Counted from the stretch's first letter, positions 51,688 through 61,314 are shown. The stretch: 62,777 bases of DNA from Arthrobacter silvisoli (GCF_003369445.1 NZ_QRCU01000075.1:1-62777), one strand, 5' to 3'. The notes: generated by a model from the sequence alone, not told the origin. Numbers and translations: made by a program.

Positions 51688-54420
51688 TCAGAGTGCCAGC
51701 GGGCCAAGCTCCTCGCGGCTCCGGATGCCGAGCTTGGCATAACTGCGGTACAAGTGACCTTCGACGGTGCGCACCGACACCATCAGTTTGTCGGCGATCT
51801 GGCGGTCGCTCAGTCCCGAGGCGGCCAGGGCGATGATGTCGCGCTCGCGCCGCGTCAGCTGCACTGTCCGCGCGGTGGGTGTCTCCGGAGCCGGGGCGCT
51901 CCGTTTCTCCCCGAGTGCGTGATCGCACGCTTCCTTGCCGGCCGCCGCCTGCCGTGCCGCCGCCCTGTCCCCGTTGCCTTCGGCCAAAGAGAGTGCCAGT
52001 GAATAGCAGTCACGCGCCAAGCGCATCTGCCCGAGCGCCCGGAGGTAATCCCCGGAGGACAGCACGGTCCGGGTGTCCCTGCTGCCGCGCGCCGTGGCGA
52101 AGCGTGTCCAGGCCGAGGCCCAGGCCCCGCTCATGGTGCCGCCGTGTTCAACGGTCCGCTGCGCCGCCGCTGCACTGCCAAGTTCCAGCCACAGCGACAG
52201 TGCCTGGAGTTCGACGCCGGCCGGGAGCCTGCCGAACTCGCCCACCACCAGGTTCTGGAGGCTTTGGATGCCCGATCCGTCCCGATCCAATGCCTCCTTC
52301 GCGGCTGCGGCGAAGACCGGCGCCAGCAAGGCATCAGGACCGCTGGCGCGGGGCCCCTGCTCGCCGAACCCTTCGAGCAGGGCGCGTGCGCTGCCCGTCT
52401 CGCCTGCCCGGACCCCGGCGTACGCCGCCATCGCCGTTGCGGGGGTCAGCAGTTGCTGCGGATCGTTCAGGCGCAGCATCTCGACGGCGGGACGGAGCAC
52501 CTTGAACGCCTCGCCGTGGTGCCCCTGGCGCAGCCGGGAGAGCCCACGGAAGTATTGGATGGTGCCGCCGAACGTCATCAGCCCGGCACCGGAATCCGTC
52601 TCGTACCCCGCCAGGTGCTCCTCCGCGCCCGCCCAGTCGCCGGCGTCGAGGGCCGCAGCCACCTTCCGGTACAGCACGAACTCTGTATAGAAGAACGGGT
52701 CCTCCGGGTCCAAGTCAACGTATGCGGCCGCTTGCTGGGCAACGCCCTGCGCCTGCACTGGGTCCCCGTTGGCGCGCAGGAGGTCCGCGCGGAGGGCGAG
52801 GAGGAAGGCCCGGGCCGGTCCGCCGTCGTCGGTGAGTGCTGCGGCGGTTTCCGGGGCGTCAAGCAAGCGCGCCAACTCCTCGAAATTCCCCGACAAGTCA
52901 AGGCACAAGAGCTTCGCCATCAATTCCCCGGCCTCGCGCTCCCGCGAGGCGAGGCCCAACGGCCTGCCGCTTCCGTTCCCGGTGGCCGATTCCAGGAACT
53001 GCTCCAACAAGGAGTGCAGCAGGGCGGCGCCCCCGGTCCACTTCCGTTTCGTGCCCTTGCCGTTCTCGGCGGCGCGGGGGCCTTCCGACAGGGCACGGGA
53101 CGCTTCGGCGTAGGCTTTGCTGGCCTCGGCGTAGCGGCCCGCGTTGAAATGCGCCCTGGCGGCGGCCAGTTGGGCGTGGGCCTTGGCCGGACCCTCCGCC
53201 AGCATCATGGCCAGGGAAATTGCCGCATCGTTCTGGAAGGTCCGGGCCGCATGCACCGAGGCCCGGAGCAGTTGCCGCTCCGGAACCTTCACGCCTGATT
53301 CCAAGGACCAGGTCACCCGGCGGAGCAAAGCCGCGTCCGAGGACTGGTTTTGCTCGAGGCGCCAGGCCAGCTGCTGGTGGAGCTGCAGGCTCCGGGATGC
53401 CGAGATCATGCTGCGGATCGCCTCGGCGTAGATGGGATGGCGGAGCCGCAGCATGTCTCCGCCGCCGGAAGCCTCCAGGAGCTGGTTCTCCACGAGGTTC
53501 TGCAGCAGGTCCACGCCGAAGTCCTCTTCGAGGGCTTCCATGCTGACCGGCTCGGCCAGGGCGATCATGGTGAGGGCATCCCGTTCCTGCGGGGTCCTGC
53601 GCAGCAGCTGGTTCCGCACGAAACCCGTCAGGGCGGCGCCGTCGGTTGCCAGCGCCCCGTTCAGGATCCAGACGCCGTTGCGCTTGGCCAAGGTCCCGGC
53701 GGTGCGTGCGTCCTCCACCAGGCAGGTGAGCAGGAGGGGGTTGCCCTCGGAGGCCGCCCAGAGGAACTGGACCGTGCTGGCCAGGACGGGTGCGCCGAGC
53801 AGGTTTTCGCAGATTTCGCCGACGTCGTCCCGGCCCAGGTGCCCGAGGTCGATGCGTTCGGCGAGGCTGTCGTACCAAAGCTGCATCATCGGCGCGGGCA
53901 AGCCAGGACGGGGACGTGCCGAAGCCACCACTTTGGCCCAGTTCGCGGTGATGAGGTCCACGATCACATTCGCGGTTGCCTCGTCCAGCTCATGGGCGTC
54001 GTCCACCAGCAGGAGCAGCGGCTGTTTGCGGTCTTCGCGGAGGCGCTCGAACTGGGCCCAGAACGCGCGCAGGATGGCGATGTGGGAACTGGTGGGGTCC
54101 TCGGGAAGATCCACCAGGTAGGGCGCCAGGACGCCGTAGGGAACATTCGCGAGGGACGGGCTTCCATGCACCCGCATGACGATGAATTCTTCGGACAACG
54201 CGGCGGCGATGGCTTCCGCGAGGGTGGACTTTCCTGCTCCGGCTTCCGCCACAAGGAGCACTGCGGCGGATCCGCCGCGCAGGGCCTGCGTCGCCAGGTC
54301 AAGCTCGTGGTCCCTGCCCACGAGGGGCCGGGTCCGTACCGGGTTGACGTCGGCGAGTCCTCCGGGGACTTCGCTGCTCCTACTAAATGAGGCCAAGCAG
54401 ATCACGTCGCGAGGACACAC
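51688..54420 (-). CDS. Large LuxR-family ATPase transcriptional regulator (LAL type), second of pair
   Basis: About 910 aa. An AAA-type STAND ATPase region with Walker A AEAGAGKST (near residue 60) and Walker B LLLLVDDAHELDE (near 145), a long helical TPR-like middle, and a C-terminal LuxR helix-turn-helix (LTRRERDIIALAASGLSDRQ to SVRTVEGHLY). Such regulators sense a ligand, bind ATP and then DNA. The start is unclear: GTG 54420, GTG 54405 and TTG 54396 all lie inside the upstream gene, while a good AGGAG (54377-54381) has no start codon after it. Same strand as, and just upstream of, the exopolysaccharide operon. Confidence 0.85.
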   Translation of the reverse strand: MCPRDVICLASFSRSSEVPGGLADVNPVRTRPLVGRDHELDLATQALRGGSAAVLLVAEAGAGKSTLAEAIAAALSEEFIVMRVHGSPSLANVPYGVLAPYLVDLPEDPTSSHIAILRAFWAQFERLREDRKQPLLLLVDDAHELDEATANVIVDLITANWAKVVASARPRPGLPAPMMQLWYDSLAERIDLGHLGRDDVGEICENLLGAPVLASTVQFLWAASEGNPLLLTCLVEDARTAGTLAKRNGVWILNGALATDGAALTGFVRNQLLRRTPQERDALTMIALAEPVSMEALEEDFGVDLLQNLVENQLLEASGGGDMLRLRHPIYAEAIRSMISASRSLQLHQQLAWRLEQNQSSDAALLRRVTWSLESGVKVPERQLLRASVHAARTFQNDAAISLAMMLAEGPAKAHAQLAAARAHFNAGRYAEASKAYAEASRALSEGPRAAENGKGTKRKWTGGAALLHSLLEQFLESATGNGSGRPLGLASREREAGELMAKLLCLDLSGNFEELARLLDAPETAAALTDDGGPARAFLLALRADLLRANGDPVQAQGVAQQAAAYVDLDPEDPFFYTEFVLYRKVAAALDAGDWAGAEEHLAGYETDSGAGLMTFGGTIQYFRGLSRLRQGHHGEAFKVLRPAVEMLRLNDPQQLLTPATAMAAYAGVRAGETGSARALLEGFGEQGPRASGPDALLAPVFAAAAKEALDRDGSGIQSLQNLVVGEFGRLPAGVELQALSLWLELGSAAAAQRTVEHGGTMSGAWASAWTRFATARGSRDTRTVLSSGDYLRALGQMRLARDCYSLALSLAEGNGDRAAARQAAAGKEACDHALGEKRSAPAPETPTARTVQLTRRERDIIALAASGLSDRQIADKLMVSVRTVEGHLYRSYAKLGIRSREELGPLAL

Positions 54421-57124
54421 TCAGCTTGGCGAAAACCTGGTACAGATGGCCTTCAACGGTACGCACAGAAACACCGATGTCCTTGGCGATGTCCCTGTTG
54501 GAGACACCGTGTCCTGCCATCCGGGCTATCTGTCGTTCGCGTTCTGTGAGCAGCGGCGTGTTGCCGTGCGGTACGACCGGCAGTTCAACCAGCAGCTGGG
54601 AAAGCCTGTCCAGCCGGGCCTGTGCCTGACGCAGTGTCGTGTGGTCCGAAATCGATCTGGAGTAATCGAGGGCGAGGGCCACGCAGCGGGCTTCCATCGC
54701 ATCCAGCTCCAGGCTCGCCGCGAGGTCCGCGGCTTCCATCATGATCCGCGGGCTTTCTGCCAGGGAGCCCTTGGCCATCAGGGCCGAAAGCCGGGCAAGG
54801 GATCCTTGCCTGTGCCCGGCGATCTCCTCCATCAGCCGGAAATCCTCGTCCCGCCCGTTCACTGTGGCACCAACAACGTTCAGCCCCGCGGTGGTGTAGC
54901 GGCCGTGGGCGAGGTCTTCCCGGGCTGCGGCGATGAGCCGTTCCCGGGCTTCGGGCTCCCCCAGCCAGCGGCGGGCCATGTCGGAACAGAACTCCCGCGC
55001 CCGGTTCGACAGGAACGCTCCCGAGCCGGCGGCGTCGTTCTCCATGGCGAGGTAGCTGTAGGCGTTCGACGAGTCGCCGATCTGGGCGTAGGCGAAGGCG
55101 GTGGCGGCGTAGGCAAGCTGGAGCAACCCCATGACAGAGCGGTGTTCGAGCTGTGCGACCGCGGGAAGGAGGAAGTCCAGTGCCTTGGCCCCGCGTCCGG
55201 CGAAGAGGTTGGCCAGGCCGACGGCGAGCTCCAGGACCGCCCCGCGGTACTGCAGTTCCGAGGGCGACGCCGAAGAGCCGGAGTCCAGCATGCGCAGGCA
55301 ACTGCGCCACTGGCCGGCCTGCAGGTTCGCGCAGAAGGCACTCAGGCGGAAGTAGTCCCGCAGGCCGTGCGTCGCCGGCAGCGACTCCATCCTCTGGTTG
55401 ACGAATTCGGCCAGCCGCAGAGCGTCCAGTTCCCGCCCCGTTACGGAGTAGGCCTCGATCAGGATCACGCCGCAGGCCAGGCTGTGCTCCAGGTGGGCGG
55501 GATCCTGGTCCGCGGAAGCGGCCTCGAGTGCCTCGATGATCTCCGTGTAGTTTCCGAGGTACGCGGCGTGCGCGAACCCTTCCAGGTCGAGCCGCCGTTC
55601 GGCCGCAGCGAGTTCCTCCTGGACCGACGGGGCATCCGACGCGCGTTCACGAAGCGAGGCGAGCCGTTCCCGGCCTTCGCGGATGATGCCCATGGCCTCC
55701 TCCGCCCGGCCGGCGGCCCAGCGCATGGCATTTCCGCGGGCGGCGAAGTACATGGCCACTTGGCGGGCCGGCAAGGCGTCGAGCTGTTCCGGGGTCACGT
55801 CTTCGACTTCGGCAAGCGCCTTGCCGTAGTCGGCCATCAGGATCAGGGCCTCGGCTTTCCGGCATTGCCCGGCGACCCACTCGGGGTCGCTGCGCTGGAT
55901 TCCGCCTGCGCATTCCAGCGCGAAGAGAGGATCGAAACGGCGGACCGCGGCACCCGCTGCCACCAGCGCGTGGGCCGGGCTGAGGGGCACCTGCGCGTCC
56001 CGGGACAGGGCCGCGTAGCTGAGGATTTCCTGTTCGGACATGCCCGCCGCATCGGGTTCCTGGCCGTCCAGCAGGGTCGCCCGCAGTTGCCTGCGGCGGG
56101 GCACCGTCAACCAGGACCTCACAATGTCGGCAACGTATAGCTGCCGCAGCGAGGTCCAGCGTTCCGGCGAGTCATCCACGGTGAGCAGGCCGGAGTCCTC
56201 CATGTCCGCCAGGGTCTTCGCGTCATAGACCGCCGCGAGCCGGCCAAGGGGAACCCGCCTCGCGCATGCGAGCATCTCAACGATTTCCCGCGCTTCCGGG
56301 CTTTCCTTGGTCCACCGCGCCCGGACCACCTCTTCGAGGCCGTGGGCGCTTTCCATCACAAGGTCGCCGCGCAGGGTCCAGACCGAGTTCAGCAGGACCA
56401 GGTTTCCGGCGGCACGCTGCTCGGCGACGAGGGACTCGAGCAGGAGTGGATTGCCCCCGGAGGCGGTATGGAGCCGGCTGACGAGGGCGGCCGTCATCCG
56501 GTGTCCGAGCATCTTGCTGAGGACCTCGGCGGTCTGGTCGTGGCCCAGGGTTTCGAGCTGTACCTCGGCGAGCCTGCCTTCCTGCAGGAACCAGTGGAAG
56601 TCCACGGGCAGGTCGCTGGCCTGCTGGGCGATGGCGATGATCCGGGCGGCGCCCGTCAGCAGGATGTTCATGAGTACGCCTGTACTCATTTCATCGGTGC
56701 CGCCCGGGTTGTCCAGGACCAGGACGACGTCCCGCCCGGCCGCGTCCTCGCGGATGAGAGAGGTGATGCCCTGCAGGATCCCGGTGGGCGACGACAAGTA
56801 CTTCTGCGGCAGCCTGGCCAGCATGAAGCTGAAACAGCTATACGGAGCGCCTTCCCCCGTCGAGGCGCTCCGCAAGTGGATGACGTAGGGGTCGTTGTCC
56901 AGCGACGAAACGACCAGCCGGCCCATGGAACTCTTGCCCACGCCTTGGGCGCCGGTGATCACCACACCAAGTACCTCGGGACGGCCTAGCGCCTCCCGAA
57001 CGCGCGCCATTTCGCGCCCCCGCGCGGCGACGGACCACTGCATGTGGCTGCCCGCCCCGGCATCTGTCTTGCCAGGTTCGAATGCGATCGAAGCATCGCC
57101 CCAGCGCTGCGTCTCCCTCGACAT
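54383..57124 (-). CDS. Large LuxR-family ATPase transcriptional regulator (LAL type), first of pair
   Basis: 913 aa from ATG 57124, preceded by GAGG at suitable spacing. Walker A GAQGVGKSS (near residue 62) is intact, but Walker B reads VVLVLDNPGGTDE with Asn after the Asp, so ATP hydrolysis may be weak. A long helical-repeat middle leads to the LuxR HTH at the end (LTERERQIARMAGHG to SVRTVEGHLY). It overlaps its paralogue by up to 38 nt; the two share domain order and HTH sequence but the middles differ. Probably an operon. May regulate exopolysaccharide or itself; target unproven. Confidence 0.87.
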   Translation of the reverse strand: MSRETQRWGDASIAFEPGKTDAGAGSHMQWSVAARGREMARVREALGRPEVLGVVITGAQGVGKSSMGRLVVSSLDNDPYVIHLRSASTGEGAPYSCFSFMLARLPQKYLSSPTGILQGITSLIREDAAGRDVVLVLDNPGGTDEMSTGVLMNILLTGAARIIAIAQQASDLPVDFHWFLQEGRLAEVQLETLGHDQTAEVLSKMLGHRMTAALVSRLHTASGGNPLLLESLVAEQRAAGNLVLLNSVWTLRGDLVMESAHGLEEVVRARWTKESPEAREIVEMLACARRVPLGRLAAVYDAKTLADMEDSGLLTVDDSPERWTSLRQLYVADIVRSWLTVPRRRQLRATLLDGQEPDAAGMSEQEILSYAALSRDAQVPLSPAHALVAAGAAVRRFDPLFALECAGGIQRSDPEWVAGQCRKAEALILMADYGKALAEVEDVTPEQLDALPARQVAMYFAARGNAMRWAAGRAEEAMGIIREGRERLASLRERASDAPSVQEELAAAERRLDLEGFAHAAYLGNYTEIIEALEAASADQDPAHLEHSLACGVILIEAYSVTGRELDALRLAEFVNQRMESLPATHGLRDYFRLSAFCANLQAGQWRSCLRMLDSGSSASPSELQYRGAVLELAVGLANLFAGRGAKALDFLLPAVAQLEHRSVMGLLQLAYAATAFAYAQIGDSSNAYSYLAMENDAAGSGAFLSNRAREFCSDMARRWLGEPEARERLIAAAREDLAHGRYTTAGLNVVGATVNGRDEDFRLMEEIAGHRQGSLARLSALMAKGSLAESPRIMMEAADLAASLELDAMEARCVALALDYSRSISDHTTLRQAQARLDRLSQLLVELPVVPHGNTPLLTERERQIARMAGHGVSNRDIAKDIGVSVRTVEGHLYQVFAKLSVSSRRDLLGLI

Positions 57125-57273
57125 TTGTCTGTCCTCAATGTCCGGCGGCGAGGGGGCCGAACGGTGCCCGGACGCCACTTAACGAGTAGCGTACTACCTC
57201 CTTTTCCAAGTAAGTAGAGTCTGAACCAAGGCACCGACAGAACAGGTAGAGCGAGTAGTCCGGGTTCCGGAAC

Positions 57274-57858
57274 TCACCCCTTGGCGGGATGGAATTTCTG
57301 CTGGGCGGCCAGCAGGCCGGCGGACACGAGCATCTCGACGGCGTCCGCGGCCTCGTCCAGGAGGAACGGCAGCTCCTTCTTCTCGGCCGTCGCGAAATCG
57401 CGCAGCACGAAGTCGGCGGTATCCATCCTGCCGGGCGGCCGGCCGACCCCCACCCTGACGCGGAAATAGTCCTTCGTGGCGAGAGCCTTGGACATGTCCC
57501 GCAGCCCGTTGTGGCCGCCCTCCCCGCCGCCGATCTTCAGCTTGACGGTGTTGAAGGGGATGTCGATTTCGTCGTGGACCGCGATGACGTGGTCCGGCTC
57601 GATGCCGAAGAACTTCGAAAGGGCCGACACCGGCCCGCCGGAGACGTTCATGTAGCACATCGGCTTGGCCAGGACGAGCTTGGGGCCGCCTATGCCGAGC
57701 CTGCCCTCCAGCACCTGGGCCCGTGCCTTGTGCGCCTTGAAGCTGCCGCCGATCCGGGAGGCAAGCTCGTCGAGGACCATCTGGCCGACGTTGTGCCGGT
57801 TGTTGCTGTATTGGGCGCCGGGGTTGCCAAGGCCGATGACCAACCAGGTTTCTGTCAT
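57274..57858 (-). CDS. pth: Peptidyl-tRNA hydrolase
   Basis: 194 aa, the normal Pth length. Frees tRNA from peptidyl-tRNA dropped by ribosomes. Catalytic N12 and H22 lie in GLGNPGAQYSNNRHNVG; HDEIDIPF holds the conserved aspartate, and GGGEGGHNGLR the Gly-rich loop. Follows rplY, the typical actinobacterial order, but an intrinsic terminator lies between them, so it may have its own promoter in the 28 nt before its start or depend on read-through. Confidence 0.96.
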   Translation of the reverse strand: MTETWLVIGLGNPGAQYSNNRHNVGQMVLDELASRIGGSFKAHKARAQVLEGRLGIGGPKLVLAKPMCYMNVSGGPVSALSKFFGIEPDHVIAVHDEIDIPFNTVKLKIGGGEGGHNGLRDMSKALATKDYFRVRVGVGRPPGRMDTADFVLRDFATAEKKELPFLLDEAADAVEMLVSAGLLAAQQKFHPAKG

Positions 57859-57886
57859 GGACTCATCCTAGGAATCGAGGGGTGAA

Positions 57887-57931
57887 AGGAAAAAAGAAGT
57901 GGCCGGGACCCGTGCGGGTTCCGGCCACTTC
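57887..57931 (-). terminator. Intrinsic terminator after rplY
   Basis: Arms 57896-57912 and 57915-57931 pair at 16 of 17 positions with the remaining one a G-U; the left side is A-rich (57887-57895), which is a U-tract for leftward transcription. It ends the rplY transcript before pth. Confidence 0.85.
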
Positions 57932-57977
57932 CAAGGCATTCCTGCCCCGGCTCCGCGTTTTCGGGAGCCGGCAATGA

Positions 57978-58559
57978 TTACTCGGCTGCGGGAGCGGCTT
58001 CCTCAGCAGCTTCCTCAGCCTGAGCAGCGGCTTCGGAGAGGTTGACGATCAGGGTCTCCGGGTCGCTGAGCAGGGCAGAACCCTTCGGCAGTTCGAGGTC
58101 GGAAGCGTGGACGTGGGCGCCCGCTTCGCGGCCTTCGATGCTGACCTCAACGGCGGTGGGCAGGTGAGTGGCCTCGGCCTCGAGGGAAACCGTGGTGGCT
58201 TCCTGGTTGACGACAACACCGGAAGCGGGTTCGCCGGTGACGTGCACTGCAACGTCAACGGTGACCTTTTCGCCCTTCTGGACGGTCAGGAGGTCGATGT
58301 GCTCGATGATCTGCTTGATCGGGTCGCGCTGGATGTCCTTGACGATGGCGAGGTGCTCTTCGCCGTTGATGTCCAGGGACAGCAGGGCGTTGGCGACGCG
58401 GACGGCCAGGGTGGTGGCGCGGCCCGGCAGGTTGATGTGCAGCGGCTCGGCACCGTGGCCGTAGATGACGGCGGGGATCTGGCCGGCTGCGCGGGCGCGG
58501 CGGGCGTAGCCCTTGCCGAATTCGGTGCGCAGCTCTGCTGCAAGCTTCTGCTCAGACAT
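57978..58559 (-). CDS. rplY: 50S ribosomal protein L25/general stress protein Ctc
   Basis: 193 aa, the long (CTC/TL5) form with a C-terminal beta domain and an acidic Ala/Glu tail. Binds 5S rRNA. The fold is seen in EFGKGYARRARAAGQIPAVIYGHG and IVKDIQRDPIKQIIEHIDLL. ATG 58559 (MSEQKLAAEL) has AGGAG upstream; the frame runs further up without support. Lies between prs and pth. Confidence 0.95.
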   Translation of the reverse strand: MSEQKLAAELRTEFGKGYARRARAAGQIPAVIYGHGAEPLHINLPGRATTLAVRVANALLSLDINGEEHLAIVKDIQRDPIKQIIEHIDLLTVQKGEKVTVDVAVHVTGEPASGVVVNQEATTVSLEAEATHLPTAVEVSIEGREAGAHVHASDLELPKGSALLSDPETLIVNLSEAAAQAEEAAEEAAPAAE

Positions 58560-58760
58560 AAGAGGCTCCTCTTGTGTGGTGGCCGACGGCGCGTGGCCGG
58601 GCCGGATGGGCGGCGGGACTCGTCCGGCCACCCGGCGGCCGTAAGGCCGGCTTGGGAGCCCAGGACCCAGTCGATAACGGGACCGCAGCACGCAGTCCCC
58701 TCGCCAAGGTGACGTTCCATCCTAGCAGACGGGCCGACGTCGGGCTTAAACGGGACAGCC

Positions 58761-58814
58761 CGAAGGTACAGTTGAGGCCCCGAAATCCGAAACGGGGCCC
58801 CAACTGTACGTTCG
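58761..58814. terminator. Long hairpin after prs
   Basis: Arms 58761-58782 and 58793-58814 pair with two mismatches; the inner part contains GTACAGTTG and CAACTGTAC. It begins 21 nt after the prs stop for leftward transcription. A second 7-bp hairpin (TCGGGCT/AGCCCGA) lies at 58740-58763. Probable terminator; shares the CAGTT core with other palindromes here. Confidence 0.7.
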
Positions 58815-58834
58815 CGCTGGAAAACGGCCGGGGA

Positions 58835-59815
58835 TCAGGCCTTGCCGTCGAACAGGCTGGTGACCGAGCCGTCGTCGAACACTTCGCGGATGGCGCGGGC
58901 GATCAGCGGAGCGATCGAGAGCACCGTCAACTGCGGGAAGCGCTTCCCGGCCGGGATCGGCAGGGTGTTGGTGACCACCACTTCGCGGGCGCCGGAGTCG
59001 GCCAGGCGCTGGGCGGCGGGATCGGAGAACACGGCGTGGGTGCAGGCAATGATGACGTCCTTCGCGCCGGCATTCTTCAGCACCTGCACGGCGCCGGAGA
59101 TGGTTCCGCCGGTGTCGATCATGTCGTCGATCAGCACGCAGGTGCGGCCTTCGATCTGCCCGACGACGGTCTTGGACACTGCCTGGTTGGGCACGGTGAG
59201 GTCACGCATCTTGTGCACGAAGGCCAGCGGGGCGCCACCCAGGCGCTCGGCCCACTGCTCGGCGACGCGGACGCGGCCAGTGTCCGGGGACACCACCGTG
59301 ATGTTGTCGGCCTCGACCTTGGTACGGATGTAGTCGGCCAGCAGCGGGATGGCCATGAGATGGTCCACGGGGCCGTCGAAGAAGCCCTGGATCTGGGAGG
59401 TGTGCAGGTCGACCGACATGATGCGGTCGGCGCCGGCGGTCTTGTAGAGGTCGGCCACGAGGCGGGCGGAGATCGGCTCGCGGCCGCGGCCCTTCTTGTC
59501 CTGGCGGGAGTAGGGGTAGAACGGAGAGACCACAGTGATCCGCTTGGCCGAGGCACGCTTGAGCGAGTCGATCATGATCAGCTGTTCCATCAGCCAGTTG
59601 TTCAGCGGTGCCGGGTGAGCCTGGATCACGAAGGCGTCGGTGCCGCGCACGCTCTCGGCGGAGCGGACGTAGATCTCACCGTTGGCAAAGTCGTAGGCAT
59701 CGATCGGCAGGAGCTCGGTTTCGAGCTCCTTGGCGATTTCCTGCGCGAGCTCGGGGTGCGCCCGCCCGGCGGCAAGGACCAGTTTCTTCTCACCGTGTGC
59801 CGTAATTTCGCTCAT
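58835..59815 (-). CDS. prs: Ribose-phosphate pyrophosphokinase
   Basis: 326 aa. Makes PRPP from ribose-5-phosphate and ATP for nucleotide, His and Trp synthesis. Seen: SRQDKKGRGREPISARL flexible-loop region, the DLHTSQIQGFF metal site, and the PRPP loop VLIDDMIDTGGT. ATG 59815 overlaps the glmU stop (ATGA), so translation is coupled to glmU, as in other Micrococcales. Confidence 0.97.
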   Translation of the reverse strand: MSEITAHGEKKLVLAAGRAHPELAQEIAKELETELLPIDAYDFANGEIYVRSAESVRGTDAFVIQAHPAPLNNWLMEQLIMIDSLKRASAKRITVVSPFYPYSRQDKKGRGREPISARLVADLYKTAGADRIMSVDLHTSQIQGFFDGPVDHLMAIPLLADYIRTKVEADNITVVSPDTGRVRVAEQWAERLGGAPLAFVHKMRDLTVPNQAVSKTVVGQIEGRTCVLIDDMIDTGGTISGAVQVLKNAGAKDVIIACTHAVFSDPAAQRLADSGAREVVVTNTLPIPAGKRFPQLTVLSIAPLIARAIREVFDDGSVTSLFDGKA

Positions 59816-61314
59816 GCCTGTTTGCCCTCTTCTGTGGTTGCCGGAGTACTTGAGGAGTCTGGGGTGCCTGCGTCCTGCGCCAGGCGGGCGGCAGCGAGCC
59901 GGGCGGAGTTGCTGCCGGGGCGGTTGGCGATGACCCAGCCTTCGGCGTTCCGCTGCCCTGCCGCGTTGACAGCCAGGGCCCCTGCGGGGACGTCCTTGCG
60001 GATCACGGTGCCGGCGCCGCTGTAGGCGCCGTCACCGACGCTCACCGGGGCCACGAAGACCGTGTTGGAACCGGTGCGGACCCCGGAGCCGATCACGGTG
60101 CGGTGCTTCTTCTCGCCGTCGTAGTTGGCGGTGATATTGCCGCAGCCGATGTTGGTGTCTTCGCCGATTTCGGCATCGCCGGCGTAGCCGAGGTGCGAGA
60201 GCTTGGAGCCGCGGCCGATGGTCACGTTCTTGGTTTCGTAGAAAGCGCCGATCTTGCCCGTTTCCCCCAGGACCGTGCCGGGGCGCAGGTAAGTGAACGG
60301 GCCGACGCTTGCCTTGGCCCCGATCGTGGAGCCCGAGCCGTGGGTGCGGGTCACCTTGGCGCCCTCGCCCACCTGCACATCGGTGAGGGTCGTGTCCGGG
60401 CCGACGACGGCGTCGCGCGCCACCGTGGTGCTGCCGTGCAGCTGGGTGTTCGGCAGTAGGCGGACGTCCTCGTCGAGGGTGACGGTGGAATCTATCCAGG
60501 TGGTGGCCGGGTCGATGACAGTGACGCCGGCGCGCATCCAGCCCTCGACGATGCGGCGGTTGTGTTCGGCGCCGAGCGCGGCCAGCTGCACGCGGTCGTT
60601 GGCGCCTTCAACCTGCCAGCGGTCGTCGGTGACGACGGCCGCAACGTGGCCGCCGTCGCGGCGGGCGATGGCCAGGACGTCCGTAAGGTACTTCTCGCCC
60701 TGGGCGTTGTCGGTGGTGACGTGCTCCAACGCGTCGCGCAGCACGGCGGCGTCGAAGGCGTAGATTCCGGAGTTGATCTCGCGGATGGCCCGTTCGGCGT
60801 TGCTGGCGTCCTTGTGTTCGCGGATGCCCAGCACCGAACCGTCCTCGGCGCGCAGGATGCGGCCGTAGCCGGTGGCGTCTTCCAGGACCGTGGTCAGCAC
60901 GGTCACGGCGTTGCCTCCGGCCTCGTGCGCCGCGACCAGCTCGGCCAGGAGGCCGGAGCTGAGCAAGGGGACGTCGCCGTAGGTCACCACGACGGTGCCT
61001 TCCACGGTGCCCTCCTTGTCCAGGGCTTCGAGGCCCTGTTCCACGGCGCGGCCGGTGCCGGGGACTTCATCCTGGTCCACCACGAGGGCGTCGGCGGCGA
61101 TCTCTGCCAGGTGCGCGGCCACGAGGTCGCGCTGGTGCCGGACCAGCACGGCAAGGCGTTCGGGGTTGATGCCCCGGGCGGCGTCGAGGGCATGTCCCAC
61201 CATGGATTTTCCACCGATGGGATGGAGGATCTTGGGTGTACGCGATTTCATGCGCGTGCCCGCACCAGCGGCCAGGACGATTACAGCGGCAGGGCCAGTT
61301 GCGGCGGGGCTCAC
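59812..61314 (-). CDS. glmU: Bifunctional N-acetylglucosamine-1-phosphate uridyltransferase/glucosamine-1-phosphate acetyltransferase
   Basis: 500 aa from GTG 61314, which is preceded by AAGGAGAG. Produces UDP-GlcNAc for peptidoglycan and for surface polymers. N-terminal pyrophosphorylase: VLAAGAGTRMKSRTPK and the QGTAD-like region; C-terminal left-handed beta-helix acetyltransferase with hexapeptide repeats and GNITANYDGEKKHRT. The C-terminal 40 residues are a polar Ala/Ser/Thr tail. tRNA-Gln lies about 140 nt upstream on the same strand. Confidence 0.96.
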   Translation of the reverse strand: MSPAATGPAAVIVLAAGAGTRMKSRTPKILHPIGGKSMVGHALDAARGINPERLAVLVRHQRDLVAAHLAEIAADALVVDQDEVPGTGRAVEQGLEALDKEGTVEGTVVVTYGDVPLLSSGLLAELVAAHEAGGNAVTVLTTVLEDATGYGRILRAEDGSVLGIREHKDASNAERAIREINSGIYAFDAAVLRDALEHVTTDNAQGEKYLTDVLAIARRDGGHVAAVVTDDRWQVEGANDRVQLAALGAEHNRRIVEGWMRAGVTVIDPATTWIDSTVTLDEDVRLLPNTQLHGSTTVARDAVVGPDTTLTDVQVGEGAKVTRTHGSGSTIGAKASVGPFTYLRPGTVLGETGKIGAFYETKNVTIGRGSKLSHLGYAGDAEIGEDTNIGCGNITANYDGEKKHRTVIGSGVRTGSNTVFVAPVSVGDGAYSGAGTVIRKDVPAGALAVNAAGQRNAEGWVIANRPGSNSARLAAARLAQDAGTPDSSSTPATTEEGKQA

